A stretch of DNA of 64,000 nucleotides from NCBI RefSeq assembly GCF_000227685.2, contig NZ_CP007029.1, forward strand, positions 1,152,501 to 1,216,500, given 5' to 3'. Source of the stretch: Thioalkalivibrio paradoxus ARh 1. Lineage in GTDB: Bacteria; Pseudomonadota; Gammaproteobacteria; Ectothiorhodospirales; Ectothiorhodospiraceae. Made by a program: the position numbers and the translations under genes. This document shows, piece by piece, positions 9,640 through 19,361 of the stretch. How positions within the stretch are numbered: the stretch's first letter is position 1; every line of letters starts with the position of its first letter. The notes beneath the pieces are model-generated. The model did not search any database. It was not told the DNA's origin and saw only the letters and a list, made by a program, of their open reading frames with translations.

Positions 9640-10413
9640 ATGCAGGATAGCGGTGCCGAATCCGTACGGACAGCGCTGATCACCGGCAATTCCAGCGGGC
9701 TGGGCCTGGGGCTCACCCGGGTGCTGGGGCGCCAAGGCACAGCGGTCTACGGGTTGAGCCGGCGCGGCTGTCCCGACCCGGTCGCCGGAGACGTGCGCGT
9801 GGACCTCGCCGAACATGACCGGATTGCGCCCGCGCTGGGCCGGTTGCTCGAGGGTGTCGAACAGCTGGATCTGGTCGTGCTCAATGCCGGGATCCTGGGC
9901 CGGATCCAGCGCATGCAGGATGCCGATCTTGCCGAACTCAAGCAGGGGATGGACGTGAACGTCTGGGCCAACAAGGTGATCCTGGACGAGTTGCTCCGGC
10001 GGCGCCAGCCGGTTGGCCAGATCGTGGCCATCTCCTCCGGCGCGGCCGTGTTCGGGAGCCGCGGCTGGAGCGGCTATGCGCTGTCCAAGGCCGCCCTGAA
10101 CATGTTGGTGCAGCTTTACGCCCACGAGTTTCCGGGTACGCCGGTGCATAGCCTGGCCCCGGGGCTGGTCGAAACTGCGATGCAGGACTATCTGTGCGAG
10201 GAAGCCGATGCCGGGGCGTTTCCCGGTTTGGAACGCCTGCGCAAGGCTCGCGGAACGGACGACATGCCGGGCCCGGAGGCAGCGGCCCAGCAGGTGCTCG
10301 ACAGCCTGGCTGCGCTACGGGCGGAGCCAAGTAGGCATTTCGTGGACTTGCGAGCATTGCGTGACCCCGATGCCTACCAGCGCCTGCTGGCCAGCAAGGC
10401 GGCCGAGCGCTGA
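9640..10413 (+). CDS. Short-chain dehydrogenase/reductase
   Basis: A classical SDR of about 257 residues: the dinucleotide-binding motif TGNSSGLG near the N-terminus, the structural motif LNAGIL, catalytic Ser in AISSGAAVFGSRG and the YALSK pair downstream. Substrate unknown; the overall pattern resembles sepiapterin reductase/benzil reductase-like SDRs that use NADPH. ATG 9640 is chosen because the preceding AAGGAACGAGG is a plausible ribosome binding site and the 14 upstream residues look non-coding. Confidence 0.9.
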   Translation: MQDSGAESVRTALITGNSSGLGLGLTRVLGRQGTAVYGLSRRGCPDPVAGDVRVDLAEHDRIAPALGRLLEGVEQLDLVVLNAGILGRIQRMQDADLAELKQGMDVNVWANKVILDELLRRRQPVGQIVAISSGAAVFGSRGWSGYALSKAALNMLVQLYAHEFPGTPVHSLAPGLVETAMQDYLCEEADAGAFPGLERLRKARGTDDMPGPEAAAQQVLDSLAALRAEPSRHFVDLRALRDPDAYQRLLASKAAER

Positions 10414-10547
10414 AGCGCGGCCAGCCCGGGGCGTACTCGAACACAGCCTGTTGCGGCGAAGTCGCCCCGGGCGATGTTCTCTCAAAGCCGTGCGCGGACC
10501 TGGTCTGTGCACGGAAAACGGTGCCAACACGGGGGAGGCAGACTGAA

Positions 10548-11072
10548 ATGCGCAAACGGATTGTCCCGGCGCTGCGGGATCCGGCCGCGGCCGAGCACGG
10601 CGACTGGCTGGATCTGGAACGTTTGGCCGAGGTGGAGATCACGTCCGAGGATCCCGGACACCCGATCGAGAACGCACTGATCCCCGGCGCCGAGCGTGGC
10701 TGGCGGGCCTCCGAGCCGGGCGAGCAGGTCATCCGGCTGTTGTTCCACGAACCGCAGGCCATCCGACGGGTCTGGCTGCATTTCGAGGAGCCGCAGTTGG
10801 AGCGCACCCAGCAGTTTGTGCTGCGCTGGTCGCCGGATGGCGGGCAGAACCTGATCGAGGTGCTGCGCCAGCAGTGGAATTTCAGCCCCCGGGGCGCCAC
10901 CGCGGAGACCGAGGACATCGTTCTCGGTGTGCCCGACGCGACGCTTCTGGAGCTGACCATCATTCCGGACATCAGCGGTGGCGACGCCCGGGCGTCGCTC
11001 GCGCAGCTGCGAGTGGAGAGGAACGACGGGCGAGCTTCGCGGGCACCGGCCGCCCCCGATGCCCGGAAGTAG
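10548..11072 (+). CDS. Hypothetical protein with discoidin/carbohydrate-binding-like fold
   Basis: A 174-residue soluble protein. The pattern HPIENALIPG, followed by a beta-rich segment with IRLLFHEPQAIRRVWLHFEE and the terminal LLELTIIPDISGG, is reminiscent of galactose-binding/F5-8C-like sandwich domains, but I do not recognise a specific family. ATG 10548 has GGAGG at 10534-10538. It lies 39 bp before the DUF2891 gene and is probably co-transcribed with it. Confidence 0.7.
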   Translation: MRKRIVPALRDPAAAEHGDWLDLERLAEVEITSEDPGHPIENALIPGAERGWRASEPGEQVIRLLFHEPQAIRRVWLHFEEPQLERTQQFVLRWSPDGGQNLIEVLRQQWNFSPRGATAETEDIVLGVPDATLLELTIIPDISGGDARASLAQLRVERNDGRASRAPAAPDARK

Positions 11073-11111
11073 CGGCTGGGAACGACTTCCGCCGGGCCCG
11101 TCACCCGGGCC

Positions 11112-12155
11112 ATGACCAGCAGCATGAGCTTCGCCGATCCCGTGCTCGACGCCGCGACCGCCGACGCGTACGCGCGGGCGGGATTGGCCAACATCCGGCG
11201 CGAGTATCCCAACCATCCCGGGCATCTTCTGACCGACAGCGCGGACCATTGCGCGCCGTCGGTGCTGCACCCGATCTTCTACGGCAGCTTCGACTGGCAC
11301 TCGTCGGTGCACCAGCACTGGATGCTCGTGCGGCTGCTGCGCCGGTCGCCGCAACTGGAGATGGCCGATGCGGTCCGAAGCGCGCTGGAACGCCAGTTCG
11401 ATGCCCATTCCGCGCAGCGCGAGGCGGCCTACTTCCGGCATCCGGAACGCCGCAGCTTCGAGCGGCCGTATGGCTGGGCCTGGCTGCTGACACTGGCCGC
11501 CGAGCTCGAGGCCTGGGGGGAAGCGGTGCCACGGCGCTGGGCCGCAGCGCTGCAGCCGTTGACCGACACGGTGCGGGATCGCTGCCTTGCCTGGCTGGAC
11601 GGAACGCGGTACCCGCAGCGCTGCGGCACCCATGGCAACAGCGCATTCGCCTGCGGTCTGCTGCTGGATGCCGCGAAGGTTTTCGGCGACGTGGCTCTGA
11701 CCGAAGCCGTGCGGGCAGCTGCATCGCGCTGGTACGCGGCCGATGCCGGATATCCGGCCTGGATCGAACCGTCGGCCACGGACTTCCTGTCGCCGGCACT
11801 GGTCGAGGCCGACCTGATGGCGCGCATCATGCCGAGTGACGGGTTTCCCGAATGGTTGGAGGGCTTCCTCGTGGCCCCCGATGTGCTCGAGGAACCGGTG
11901 GTGGTGACGGAACGCGGCGATCCTCAGGGCGTTCATCTCGACGGCCTCAACCTCAGCCGTGCCTGGTGCTGGCGCAGGATCGGGGCCGCGCTTCCGGCAG
12001 GCCATCGCTGGCGGCCGGTGGCACGCAGGGCGTCTGCGCGCCACGCGGCTGCCTCGCTGCCCGCCGTGCTGTCCGGTGACTACGTGGGGGAACACTGGCT
12101 GCCGACTTTCGCCGTCTACCTGTTCGAAGGGGCCCTCGTGCGGCCCGGAACCTGA
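11112..12155 (+). CDS. DUF2891 family protein
   Basis: About 347 residues. It matches the DUF2891 family: the HPIFYGSFDWHSSVHQHWML segment near residue 55, GWAWLLTLAAEL and the C-terminal LNLSRAWCWR are hallmark stretches. The helical, aromatic-rich pattern suggests an alpha/alpha toroid, possibly acting on a carbohydrate, but the activity is unknown. The C-terminal GEHWLPTFAVYLFEG is also conserved in appearance. It follows the preceding sandwich-like gene closely, and the pair may work together. Confidence 0.85.
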   Translation: MTSSMSFADPVLDAATADAYARAGLANIRREYPNHPGHLLTDSADHCAPSVLHPIFYGSFDWHSSVHQHWMLVRLLRRSPQLEMADAVRSALERQFDAHSAQREAAYFRHPERRSFERPYGWAWLLTLAAELEAWGEAVPRRWAAALQPLTDTVRDRCLAWLDGTRYPQRCGTHGNSAFACGLLLDAAKVFGDVALTEAVRAAASRWYAADAGYPAWIEPSATDFLSPALVEADLMARIMPSDGFPEWLEGFLVAPDVLEEPVVVTERGDPQGVHLDGLNLSRAWCWRRIGAALPAGHRWRPVARRASARHAAASLPAVLSGDYVGEHWLPTFAVYLFEGALVRPGT

Positions 12156-12203
12156 GCGTCGCGTGGTGCGGCGGTGAGCACCGCGCGCTGCCGGCACCGG
12201 GTG

Positions 12204-12692
12204 CTACCGGGGTTCGCCGGGAGCAGCAGGGGGTGTGGGGCGTTCGCGCAGCCGTTGTTGCAGGAACCGGTCCAGCTGGTTGGCGAAGGCCTGGCGGTCG
12301 CGCGGGTGCAGCGCCGGCGGGCCGCCAGTGTCGACCCCCGATGCGCGCAGCGTCTCCATGAAGTCGCGCATGCCGAGGCGTGCACGAATCGTGTCCGCGC
12401 CGTACAGCTCGCCGCGAGGGTTCAGCGCATGGCCGCCGCGTTCGATGACCTCTGCGGCCAGCGGAATGTCTGCGGTGACGACCAGATCGCCGGGCTCCAG
12501 CCGTGCGACGATCTCGTTGTCGGCCACATCGAACCCCGAACCGACCTGGATCGCGCGCACGAACCGGGAAGGCGGCACGCGGAGCGGCTGGTTCGCCACC
12601 AGCGTCACCGGTATCCGGGTGCGTTCCGCCGCCCGGAACAGGATCTCCTTGATCGCGCCCGGGCAGGCGTCGGCATCGACCCAGATCTTCAT
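12204..12692 (-). CDS. YaiI/YqxD (DUF188) family protein
   Basis: A 162-residue protein starting [18 protein letters not shown], the hallmark N-terminus of the DUF188 family, which has a PIN/NYN-like nuclease fold with acidic residues (D6, D8). Later conserved segments are [20 protein letters not shown] and [21 protein letters not shown] nuclease-like role is inferred from fold only; no activity is established here. The frame extends upstream but MKIWVDAD is clearly the family start. Divergent from the DUF2058 gene. Confidence 0.93.
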   Translation of the reverse strand: MKIWVDADACPGAIKEILFRAAERTRIPVTLVANQPLRVPPSRFVRAIQVGSGFDVADNEIVARLEPGDLVVTADIPLAAEVIERGGHALNPRGELYGADTIRARLGMRDFMETLRASGVDTGGPPALHPRDRQAFANQLDRFLQQRLRERPTPPAAPGEPR

Positions 12693-12849
12693 CGGCGCGT
12701 GTTCATCACTGGACGTTCCTCTGCGGCCTCGTTGGCAGCGGCCCCGACCGAACGCCGGAGCCCGAGGGTTCTCCGCTGCGGCCGCGGCTGTCGCGGGGCG
12801 TGCATGATACCATCGCGGCCACCACCCACCGGAACACCGGGAACGGAGC

Positions 12850-13401
12850 ATGGCGGGGTCACTGAAGGACCAATTACTGAAGGCCGGAATCGCGAGCAAG
12901 CAGCAGGCGAAACAAGCCGAGCTGGACAAGCGCCGGAAACAGAAGCAGAAGCAGGGCCGGCGGGCGCCTGACCAGGACGAGCGCGAACGCGCGGCGGCAA
13001 TCGAGGCGGCGCGGGTCGCGAAGCGGGAGAAAGACCGGCAGCTGAACGAGCAGCGCAAGCAGGAGCAGGCGCAGCGCGCGCTGCAGGCCGAGATCCGGCA
13101 GCTGGCCGAGCAGCACCGAATCGACCCGCCCGAGAACGCCGACCTGCGCTACCACTTCGTCTGGAAGAACAAGGTCCGCTCGCTGTGGGTCGATGCGGAC
13201 CTGCGTGCCCAGCTGTCGGACGGGCGGCTGGTGCTGGTGGCGGTCGATCAGGCGTTTCTGCTCGTGCCCGCTGCGATCGCCGAGCGTATCCGGCACCGGG
13301 ATCCGAACGCCGTAGTCCAGCCGGACGCGGGGTCCGCGGACGGCACATCCGGCGACGACCCGTACGCGGACTACCCCGTCCCGGACGATCTGCACTGGTA
13401 G
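12850..13401 (+). CDS. DUF2058 (YaiL-like) nucleoprotein
   Basis: A 183-residue protein of the DUF2058 family. It begins [19 protein letters not shown], continues as a long lysine/glutamine/arginine-rich charged helix (about residues 20-90) likely to bind nucleic acid, then a compact domain with [15 protein letters not shown] and ending [14 protein letters not shown]. The GGAG just before ATG 12850 supports the start. Function remains poorly defined in characterised relatives. Confidence 0.9.
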   Translation: MAGSLKDQLLKAGIASKQQAKQAELDKRRKQKQKQGRRAPDQDERERAAAIEAARVAKREKDRQLNEQRKQEQAQRALQAEIRQLAEQHRIDPPENADLRYHFVWKNKVRSLWVDADLRAQLSDGRLVLVAVDQAFLLVPAAIAERIRHRDPNAVVQPDAGSADGTSGDDPYADYPVPDDLHW

Positions 13402-13560
13402 CCGGGCTGCCCGCCATACCCGGATCGGAATCGATCCCGGGTGCACCCCTTCCGTACGCGTTTTGCGGCGTGACCGGCAACCGGTGCGGGCCGGGAACTC
13501 GGGAGCCGAAAAGGACCCGGGCCGGCCGGCCACGATAACCGCGAGTCCAGATATCCCGCT

Positions 13561-15093
13561 ATGCCCATGAGTCGACCAGCAAGCATCTTTGCGTCACGCG
13601 ACGAGTCGCACGCTTCGATATCCACCTACCAAGCGTTCCTGCTGATCCTGGCCGTTACCATCGTCAGTTACGGCTACAACCTGACCAATTTCACTCTCAA
13701 CATCGACGGTGAAATCGCAGACAATATCCTGCACACGATCTCACTTGGTCGCTGGGGACACGCATTCTTGCACGCGTATCTGCTCCCCGAACCCTACCTC
13801 CCGTACTTCACGGACCTAGTGGGCCTCATCGCACTGGCACTGGCTGCGCTGCTCGCGGCAAAGACCATCGGTTTCACAGGAGTGATGACTGTGGTTTTCG
13901 GCGCGTTGATGGTGAGTTTTCCCCAGCTCGCGTATCAATTGCAGTTCACCAACCAGGCCGACACCTATCCGATCGGGCTCTTGCTCGCGGTGCTCTCTGC
14001 CTACTTCTACATACGATTTGCATTCGGCACTCCACAACGGTGGCGCACACGGTATCCGACTCTTTTGTTGAGCATCGTCAGCGCGACGCTCGCGCTCTCC
14101 ATCTACCAGACCCTGATCGTGGTTTCACCTCTGGTCGTGTTGGGGTTTCTGCTGGTGCGCAGCCAGTCTGAAGGGGCACGACCCGGGAGGGACATGATGC
14201 TGCTGGTCGGTTACGCGGCGGCGCTTGTGGTCTCTTTGGTCGTCTACTTTCTGACCGCGAAGGCCGCTCAGGGATTGGCTGGAAGCGGATCGCAAGCGTC
14301 ATATCTGCTTGCGCATGCATCGGAATTCGAAACCCTGAGCGATAGCCTGCTTCTGAGTCTTACGTTCTTCGGAGAACTCCTCCAAGGCACCAGTTTCTAT
14401 GGGCTGGGTGCATTTCCGATCGCGGTCGTTGCTGTGGCACTGATCATCGGTTTGAGAATTGGTGCCAGGTGGCAGGATCCGGTTTGGGCAACCGCGCTGC
14501 TGAGCATGATGTTCCTGGTGCCGCTGACCATGATTTTGGCCACGCAAGGATCGCTCCCGCCGCGGGCCTTGTCGTTCATGCCGGTTCTATTCGCGACCAT
14601 GATCGCGGTTGCCGTGAAACCGTTCAAGATACAGTGGGTAGTTGCAGGCGCACTATTTGTCGTCCTATCCAATATCGCAATGATTACGAATCTGTTCTAC
14701 TCGGATCACCTGGTTCGTCAGGCGGACATTCAGATGGGGAAACAAATCCAGTCCATTATTGACAACCAGTTTCCCGGATACGCTGGCTCCGAGACGACTC
14801 GGGTGTTCTGGGGTGCCTATGGCGGGAATGAAAGCCGACGGTTGCCAGAGTCCGACATTTTTGGAACCTCGTTTTTCAATTATGGTGGGGGCAACAATCA
14901 TAGGATTTTTCTTTTTCTTCAACACGCAGTGCCCATCGCTCAATATCAACGGGCGACGTCTGCGGATGTGGAAAGGGTTCGTGGCGGGATCGCTGATATG
15001 CCGACGTGGCCCGACCCGCGGGCTGTCGCAGTCGTCGACGGCATTGTTGTGATCAAACTCCAGGACGATCCCGAGTGGTCGATGAAATTCTAA
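13561..15093 (+). CDS. GtrII-type membrane glucosyltransferase
   Basis: A 510-residue polytopic membrane protein with about ten hydrophobic segments and a large C-terminal periplasmic portion. The early acidic motif NIDGEIADN after the first helix resembles the catalytic Asp/Glu region of GtrII-type glucosyltransferases, which move glucose from an undecaprenyl carrier to O-antigen or another surface glycan in the periplasm. GtrA- and GtrB-like genes lie just downstream on the opposite strand, which strongly supports the role. Base composition is visibly more AT-rich than the neighbours, suggesting transfer. Confidence 0.85.
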   Translation: MPMSRPASIFASRDESHASISTYQAFLLILAVTIVSYGYNLTNFTLNIDGEIADNILHTISLGRWGHAFLHAYLLPEPYLPYFTDLVGLIALALAALLAAKTIGFTGVMTVVFGALMVSFPQLAYQLQFTNQADTYPIGLLLAVLSAYFYIRFAFGTPQRWRTRYPTLLLSIVSATLALSIYQTLIVVSPLVVLGFLLVRSQSEGARPGRDMMLLVGYAAALVVSLVVYFLTAKAAQGLAGSGSQASYLLAHASEFETLSDSLLLSLTFFGELLQGTSFYGLGAFPIAVVAVALIIGLRIGARWQDPVWATALLSMMFLVPLTMILATQGSLPPRALSFMPVLFATMIAVAVKPFKIQWVVAGALFVVLSNIAMITNLFYSDHLVRQADIQMGKQIQSIIDNQFPGYAGSETTRVFWGAYGGNESRRLPESDIFGTSFFNYGGGNNHRIFLFLQHAVPIAQYQRATSADVERVRGGIADMPTWPDPRAVAVVDGIVVIKLQDDPEWSMKF

Positions 15094-15142
15094 GGCATCG
15101 CTGATCAATAAATACACTGGTGATCGCGAGCGCCGCGCGGCA

Positions 15143-15342
15143 CTAATTGTCATGCCGCCGGGCGCGCGGCACCCCTGATGAAGAAAGACGCGTAGGGCGG
15201 AAAAGGCCGAAGGCCGTCATCCGCCAGCTGGCGCCCGGATTTCCGCGGGCGCCTGGGCGCTGCGAACGCCGTACGGCGGATGACGCTGCGCTTTTCCGCC
15301 CTACGGGTCGCCCGGAACGTGCGTGGGGTTCTCTTGCATTAA
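15143..15342 (+). repeat. P element copy 1
   Basis: A dispersed palindromic element. Arm 1 begins TAGGGCGGAAAAGGCCGAAG at 15193 and runs to 15225; arm 2 (15275-15303) ends CTTTTCCGCCCTA. The outer flank has degenerate TAATTGTCATG and TTGCATTAA ends. It occupies the gap between the convergent gtrII and gtrB genes and could act as a bidirectional terminator. Confidence 0.85.
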
Positions 15343-15523
15343 GGACACCGCTGGCGAGACCCGTGTCTTGCCGGGGCAGGCGTTCGTGAAGAATCGGGTC
15401 TGTAAAGCGGCACGTTTGCCCTCTGATGACCCACTGACTTCACTGCGGCGTGATAGTCATGTTCTCAAGAGGCCGGCCTTTGCCCCCCTGCGCATCGTTC
15501 ATGGTCGAGAGTGGCGGCTGGCC

Positions 15524-16519
15524 TTACGAGCCGTCGCTTGTTCGGTGCTTGCCTGTGGCCCCGTGCTGCAAACGTGGCCGAACCGTCTGCGCCGGACGGT
15601 ATTCCTGCACGAAGTACAGGGGGCGATTCTTGGTCTCGTCGAACATGCGCCCCAGGTATTCCCCCATCACACCGATGAAAATCAGTTGCACGCCGCCAAG
15701 GAACAGAATTGCCACCATCATGGACGGATATCCCTGCACTGGCTCGCCGAACAGAAGGGTCTTGATGATCACCCATCCACCGTAGGTGAGAGCGAGCATC
15801 GCCACCAGTCCACCAAGGTAACTGGCGATCTTCAACGGCACGTTGGAGAACGCGGTCAGACCGTCGAGCGCGAAATTCCAGAGTTTCCAGTAGTTCCACT
15901 TGGTCTGTCCCGCGTGCCGCGGATCGCGCTCGTAACGCACCGGCTTCTGCGGAAACCCGACCCAGGAGAACAGGCCCTTCATGAAGCGATGCTGCTCGCG
16001 CAGTTGCTTCAGCGCATCGACCGCACGCCGGCTGAGCAGGCGGAAATCGCCTGTGTCGTGGGGTATGTGTACGCGGCTCAGCTGTTGGATCACGCGGTAG
16101 AATGCGCCGGCAGTCGCTCGCTTGAACCAGGATTCGCCATGGCGCCGCGTGCGTTGCGCATAGACAACGTCGTAACCTTCGCGCCAGCCCGCGACCAATT
16201 CTGGAATGACCTCCGGGGGGTCCTGCAGATCGGCGTCGATGACTGCCACGGCGTCGCCGTGGGCATAATCGAGACCGGCCGACATCGCGCGCTCCTTGCC
16301 GAAGTTGCGACTCAGGTTGAGCACAGTGACCCGCGAGTCCTCTTCCGACAAGCGGTGGAGAATATCCAGCGTTGCGTCGGAACTGCCGTCGTTGACGAAC
16401 ACGATCTCGGCGTCGCAATCCAACGCAGCCAAGACCGGAGCGAGCCGTCGGTGAAATTCTTCGATTGCTTCCTCTTCGTTGTACGCCGGCACGATGACCG
16501 ACAACAGCGTTTGCGACAT
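15524..16519 (-). CDS. GtrB-type bactoprenol glucosyltransferase (GT2)
   Basis: Transfers glucose from UDP-glucose to undecaprenyl phosphate on the cytoplasmic face. It begins SVIVPAYNEEEAIEEFHRRL (GT-A fold), has DADLQDPPEV as the DXD-like region, then DTGDFRLLSRRAVDAL, and ends with two C-terminal membrane helices (VPLKIASYLGGLVAMLALTY and the segment before GVMGEYLGRMF) typical of GtrB/DPM-like enzymes. ATG 16519 has GGAGT upstream. It is followed upstream on the same strand by gtrA. Confidence 0.93.
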   Translation of the reverse strand: MSQTLLSVIVPAYNEEEAIEEFHRRLAPVLAALDCDAEIVFVNDGSSDATLDILHRLSEEDSRVTVLNLSRNFGKERAMSAGLDYAHGDAVAVIDADLQDPPEVIPELVAGWREGYDVVYAQRTRRHGESWFKRATAGAFYRVIQQLSRVHIPHDTGDFRLLSRRAVDALKQLREQHRFMKGLFSWVGFPQKPVRYERDPRHAGQTKWNYWKLWNFALDGLTAFSNVPLKIASYLGGLVAMLALTYGGWVIIKTLLFGEPVQGYPSMMVAILFLGGVQLIFIGVMGEYLGRMFDETKNRPLYFVQEYRPAQTVRPRLQHGATGKHRTSDGS

Positions 16520-16567
16520 CAAGACTCCGTACTGCCGTTTATCGGGGATGGTGCGGGTTCCCCGCGT

Positions 16568-16978
16568 TCACTTCAAGTTTGGCAGACGCTCAAAGCTGCG
16601 GAAGGTCCACAGGCGGTTCGCCCCGAAGTTCCAGAACAGCGCCGCGAGCGTCGCGATGACCTGGGCCACCAGGTAGTGCCAATGGACCAATGCCAGCACT
16701 GAGGCCAGCACCCCGACGTTGATGATCAGGCCGCCGAGCGCCACCACCAGGTACCGGGGCAGCGCTTCGCGGTGCCGGCGGTCGCTGGCGAACGTGAAGC
16801 GCCGGTTCAGGACATAGCCGACGATCGCGCCGATCAAGAATCCGAACCCCGACGCCGGCACCGGTCCGATTCCCAGACCCTCGACCAACGCCATCAGGGT
16901 CGCGTAATGCGCCGTGGTCGCGATGCCGCCGACGATCACGAAACAAGCAAACGATCCGCCGACCGACACGGTGCACAC
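16568..16978 (-). CDS. GtrA family flippase-like protein
   Basis: A small polytopic protein with four predicted helices (ACFVIVGGIATTAHYATLMAL, FGFLIGAIVGYVLNRRFTFA, YLVVALGGLIINVGVLASVL, YLVAQVIATLAALFWNFGAN) ending NRLWTFRSF; the LNRRFTF and NRLWTF motifs are GtrA signatures. The family is thought to flip undecaprenyl-phosphate-glucose. The start is uncertain: GTG 16978 gives a short cytoplasmic lead, but the frame is open to 17113 (ATG 17053 also available). Probably co-transcribed with gtrB 48 bp downstream. Confidence 0.85.
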   Translation of the reverse strand: MCTVSVGGSFACFVIVGGIATTAHYATLMALVEGLGIGPVPASGFGFLIGAIVGYVLNRRFTFASDRRHREALPRYLVVALGGLIINVGVLASVLALVHWHYLVAQVIATLAALFWNFGANRLWTFRSFERLPNLK

Positions 16979-17209
16979 GCCATCCCGAGAAGGCTCGTGC
17001 AAACCGGCCTCTTGGGAATCGGGCGTCGGGATTCTGGAGTGGCTGGCGCACATACCAACCAGTCTATCGCGACACACAACCCTGGATGAATGGTGCCGGT
17101 CGTGTGGGCCCATTCGCAGGCCTCGACGTGAAGGTTTTCACCCTGCAGCCGCGGCCGGCGTGACGCGAGGTGTCGGATGCCGGGGGCGCGCAGGAAGTGG
17201 GACCGTGCC

Positions 17210-17409
17210 TTAACGTGAAAGTCACGGCCTGTCTCGTGTCCCGGGCAACCCGTAGGGCGGAAGAGCGTAGCGTCATCCGCCGCTCGGCGTTCGCGCCTCC
17301 CCGGTGCCTACGGCAACCCCGGCGCCGGATGGCGGATGACGGCCTTCGGCCTTTTCCGCCCTACGCCTCTTTCATCCTCAGGGGTGGCCGCGTGCGCCAT
17401 GAAAGTTAA
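17210..17409 (-). repeat. P element copy 2
   Basis: Same element as at 15143, in the opposite orientation: it starts TTAACGTGAAAG, arm TAGGGCGGAAGAGCG at 17253 and second arm ending CTTTTCCGCCCTA at 17363, and ends ATGAAAGTTAA. Its right end abuts a truncated hydrolase gene. Confidence 0.85.
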
Positions 17410-17669
17410 TGTTAGCCTATATCGAGCGACAGGCCGGAACCCTGCGCAGCTGGCGGGGTTCGTTCCACCGCCTCGCGGCCGTTGCCGTCCCGACGTTGAT
17501 CATCACTGGCACGGACGATCGCATCATCCCGCCCGAGAACGCGGAACTGCTGGCCCAAGGTCTGCGCGATTCCCGTGTCGTGAAGATCCAAGGCGGCGGG
17601 CATGGTGTGCTGTACCAGCAGCCGAAACGACTGGCCGAGTTGATCTCAGCCTTCCTGGCCCCCGATTGA
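17409..17669 (+). pseudogene. C-terminal fragment of an alpha/beta hydrolase
   Basis: Only the last 86 residues of an alpha/beta-hydrolase fold protein remain: VAVPTLIITGTDDRIIPPENA carries the triad Asp region and GGGHGVLYQQPKRLAELISAFL the triad His. The nucleophile-serine half is absent, because the frame begins directly at the end of the P element. I read this as a gene truncated at the repeat, not as an active enzyme. Confidence 0.8.
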
Positions 17670-17981
17670 GGCGCGTTCGTGCGTTCCGGTGGAACAGTGC
17701 GGGGCAACGGCGTGCCGGGCGCCCTGGATGGGGTCCGTAGAGCGAGGAACCCGACCGCCACTGTGGTGGCCGACGTCCAGCCGCGTGGCCTTGGGCGAGG
17801 CGACCGAAGTTGTGCTGCAGCTCGCAGTGGCCGGCTCACCCTGCCTGAGACCCGAGCCTGTGCGAGCACCCCGGTAAGCGGTCCGCGAACGCTGGTGCGG
17901 CCCTGTACAGACCCCGTGGAGCGCAATCCTGGTCCTGAATGCGCCCACGGGCACCGCTCAGCAGCCGGACGCGGTGCGCGA
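17670..17981. other. No supported gene
   Basis: The frames here are short, in conflicting phases and without motifs. The region separates the hydrolase remnant from the 3' end of the EPS operon. Confidence 0.5.
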
Positions 17982-19361
17982 CTATCTGGGCGCGGACGGC
18001 ATCCGGTGGCGGGGGCGGCGTAGCAGCGTTCCGATGAACAGCGCGAGCACGAACTGGGTGGCCGGAATGTGCCAGCTGAAGTCGCCCAGACCCACCATGG
18101 ATAGCGCGGCGAGCCCGGCATAGAGGGCGATTCGCTCGGTACTCAGGTGTGCGGATCGGATCAGGGCCATGACCACAGCTGCCAGCAGCAGCAGTCCTGC
18201 GAGCCCCATTTCCACCAGCCATTGCATCAGGTCATTGTGCGCGTAGTCGTACCAGCCGCTGATATGCCCCGGCTGGAGCTGCTTGAACACGGCCTCGAAC
18301 CCGCCCAGCCCCACCCCGTGCAGATACCACTGCCAGGGGAGCTCCGCGAGCATCAGCGTGGCCACCTCGAAGCGCCCCTCATCGATGCCGGTGGCCAGCA
18401 GGCGTGCAGCGAGGGGAGTCAGGCCGTACCAGGCCGCGGCCAGCAGAGCGGCTGCCAGCGCTAGGTACGCCGGCCAGGCCGAACGGGCGTGCAGCAGATG
18501 CCGATGCCGCGACCACAGCACCAGCGCCACCAGCATGCCGGCGATCCCTGCGGCACTGCCGAGGCGCGAGGCACTGGCCAGCAGCGCGGCGCCGATTATC
18601 GCGCTGGCCATCAGGCTGCCGGCGACCTTCAGCTCACTCGGCAGCCTGCCCAGCAGCGGCATGTCGCGGATCCACCACACCGCGACCGACATCGGCCAAA
18701 GCAGCGCCAGATAGGCCGCGAACAGGTTTCGGTTGCTGAAGCTCCCATGTACGAAGTCCGGATTGTTCCGCGGCCAGATGCCGAAGATGCTGTCGGCACC
18801 GGCGGCGTGCGCGGCGACTCCATAGCCCGCCTGGAACAGGGCCATGCCTACCAGCCCGAGCCAGATCAGATTGCGCTGGGTGCGGCGCAGGCCATGGGCA
18901 ATCCACGCGGTGGTGAACAACGCGACGAATGCAGCCCAGCCTCGCAGGGTCGCACCGACATCGGGCGACCAGTGGCGCGGTTCGAATTCCGGATGCAGCC
19001 AGAGTGCGTCGGGGTACGCGCCGAACGCCTGCGCCAGCGTCGGCAGCGGCAGCACCTGAACGAGCACCAGCGCGCTGAAGACAGCTCCGAATGCCAGCCA
19101 GCTGCGCGCCGGTGGAGCCAGAGCGCCCTGCGGTGGCAACATCGCCAGGATTCCCGCGAGCAGCGCCGCGGAGGTCATCAACAGCAGGCTGGCCGTCATT
19201 GCCTCCGGGGTACGGTTGCCCAGCATCAGCGGCAGTGCGAGCGCCGCCAGCGCGAGCACGAGAGTCGCACCCCAGACGCCTGGGCCGGCAGACAGCTCAG
19301 GGTGGCGGTCCTGCCGTCTGCGCCGCCGACGTGGGCCGGCGTCAGTACTGGATGCTGTCAA
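17982..19361 (-). CDS. O-antigen ligase/polymerase family protein (WaaL/Wzy-like)
   Basis: A 459-residue polytopic inner-membrane protein with about eleven hydrophobic segments. The large periplasmic loop contains NPDFVHGSFSNRNLFAAYLAL and, before the late helices, YAHNDLMQWLVEMG, matching the His/Asn/Glu motif of the O-antigen ligase superfamily. As the last gene of the EPS operon, a Wzy-like polymerase for the exported polysaccharide is most likely. Its start overlaps the end of the J-domain gene by 20 bp, implying translational coupling. Confidence 0.9.
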   Translation of the reverse strand: MTASSTDAGPRRRRRRQDRHPELSAGPGVWGATLVLALAALALPLMLGNRTPEAMTASLLLMTSAALLAGILAMLPPQGALAPPARSWLAFGAVFSALVLVQVLPLPTLAQAFGAYPDALWLHPEFEPRHWSPDVGATLRGWAAFVALFTTAWIAHGLRRTQRNLIWLGLVGMALFQAGYGVAAHAAGADSIFGIWPRNNPDFVHGSFSNRNLFAAYLALLWPMSVAVWWIRDMPLLGRLPSELKVAGSLMASAIIGAALLASASRLGSAAGIAGMLVALVLWSRHRHLLHARSAWPAYLALAAALLAAAWYGLTPLAARLLATGIDEGRFEVATLMLAELPWQWYLHGVGLGGFEAVFKQLQPGHISGWYDYAHNDLMQWLVEMGLAGLLLLAAVVMALIRSAHLSTERIALYAGLAALSMVGLGDFSWHIPATQFVLALFIGTLLRRPRHRMPSAPR

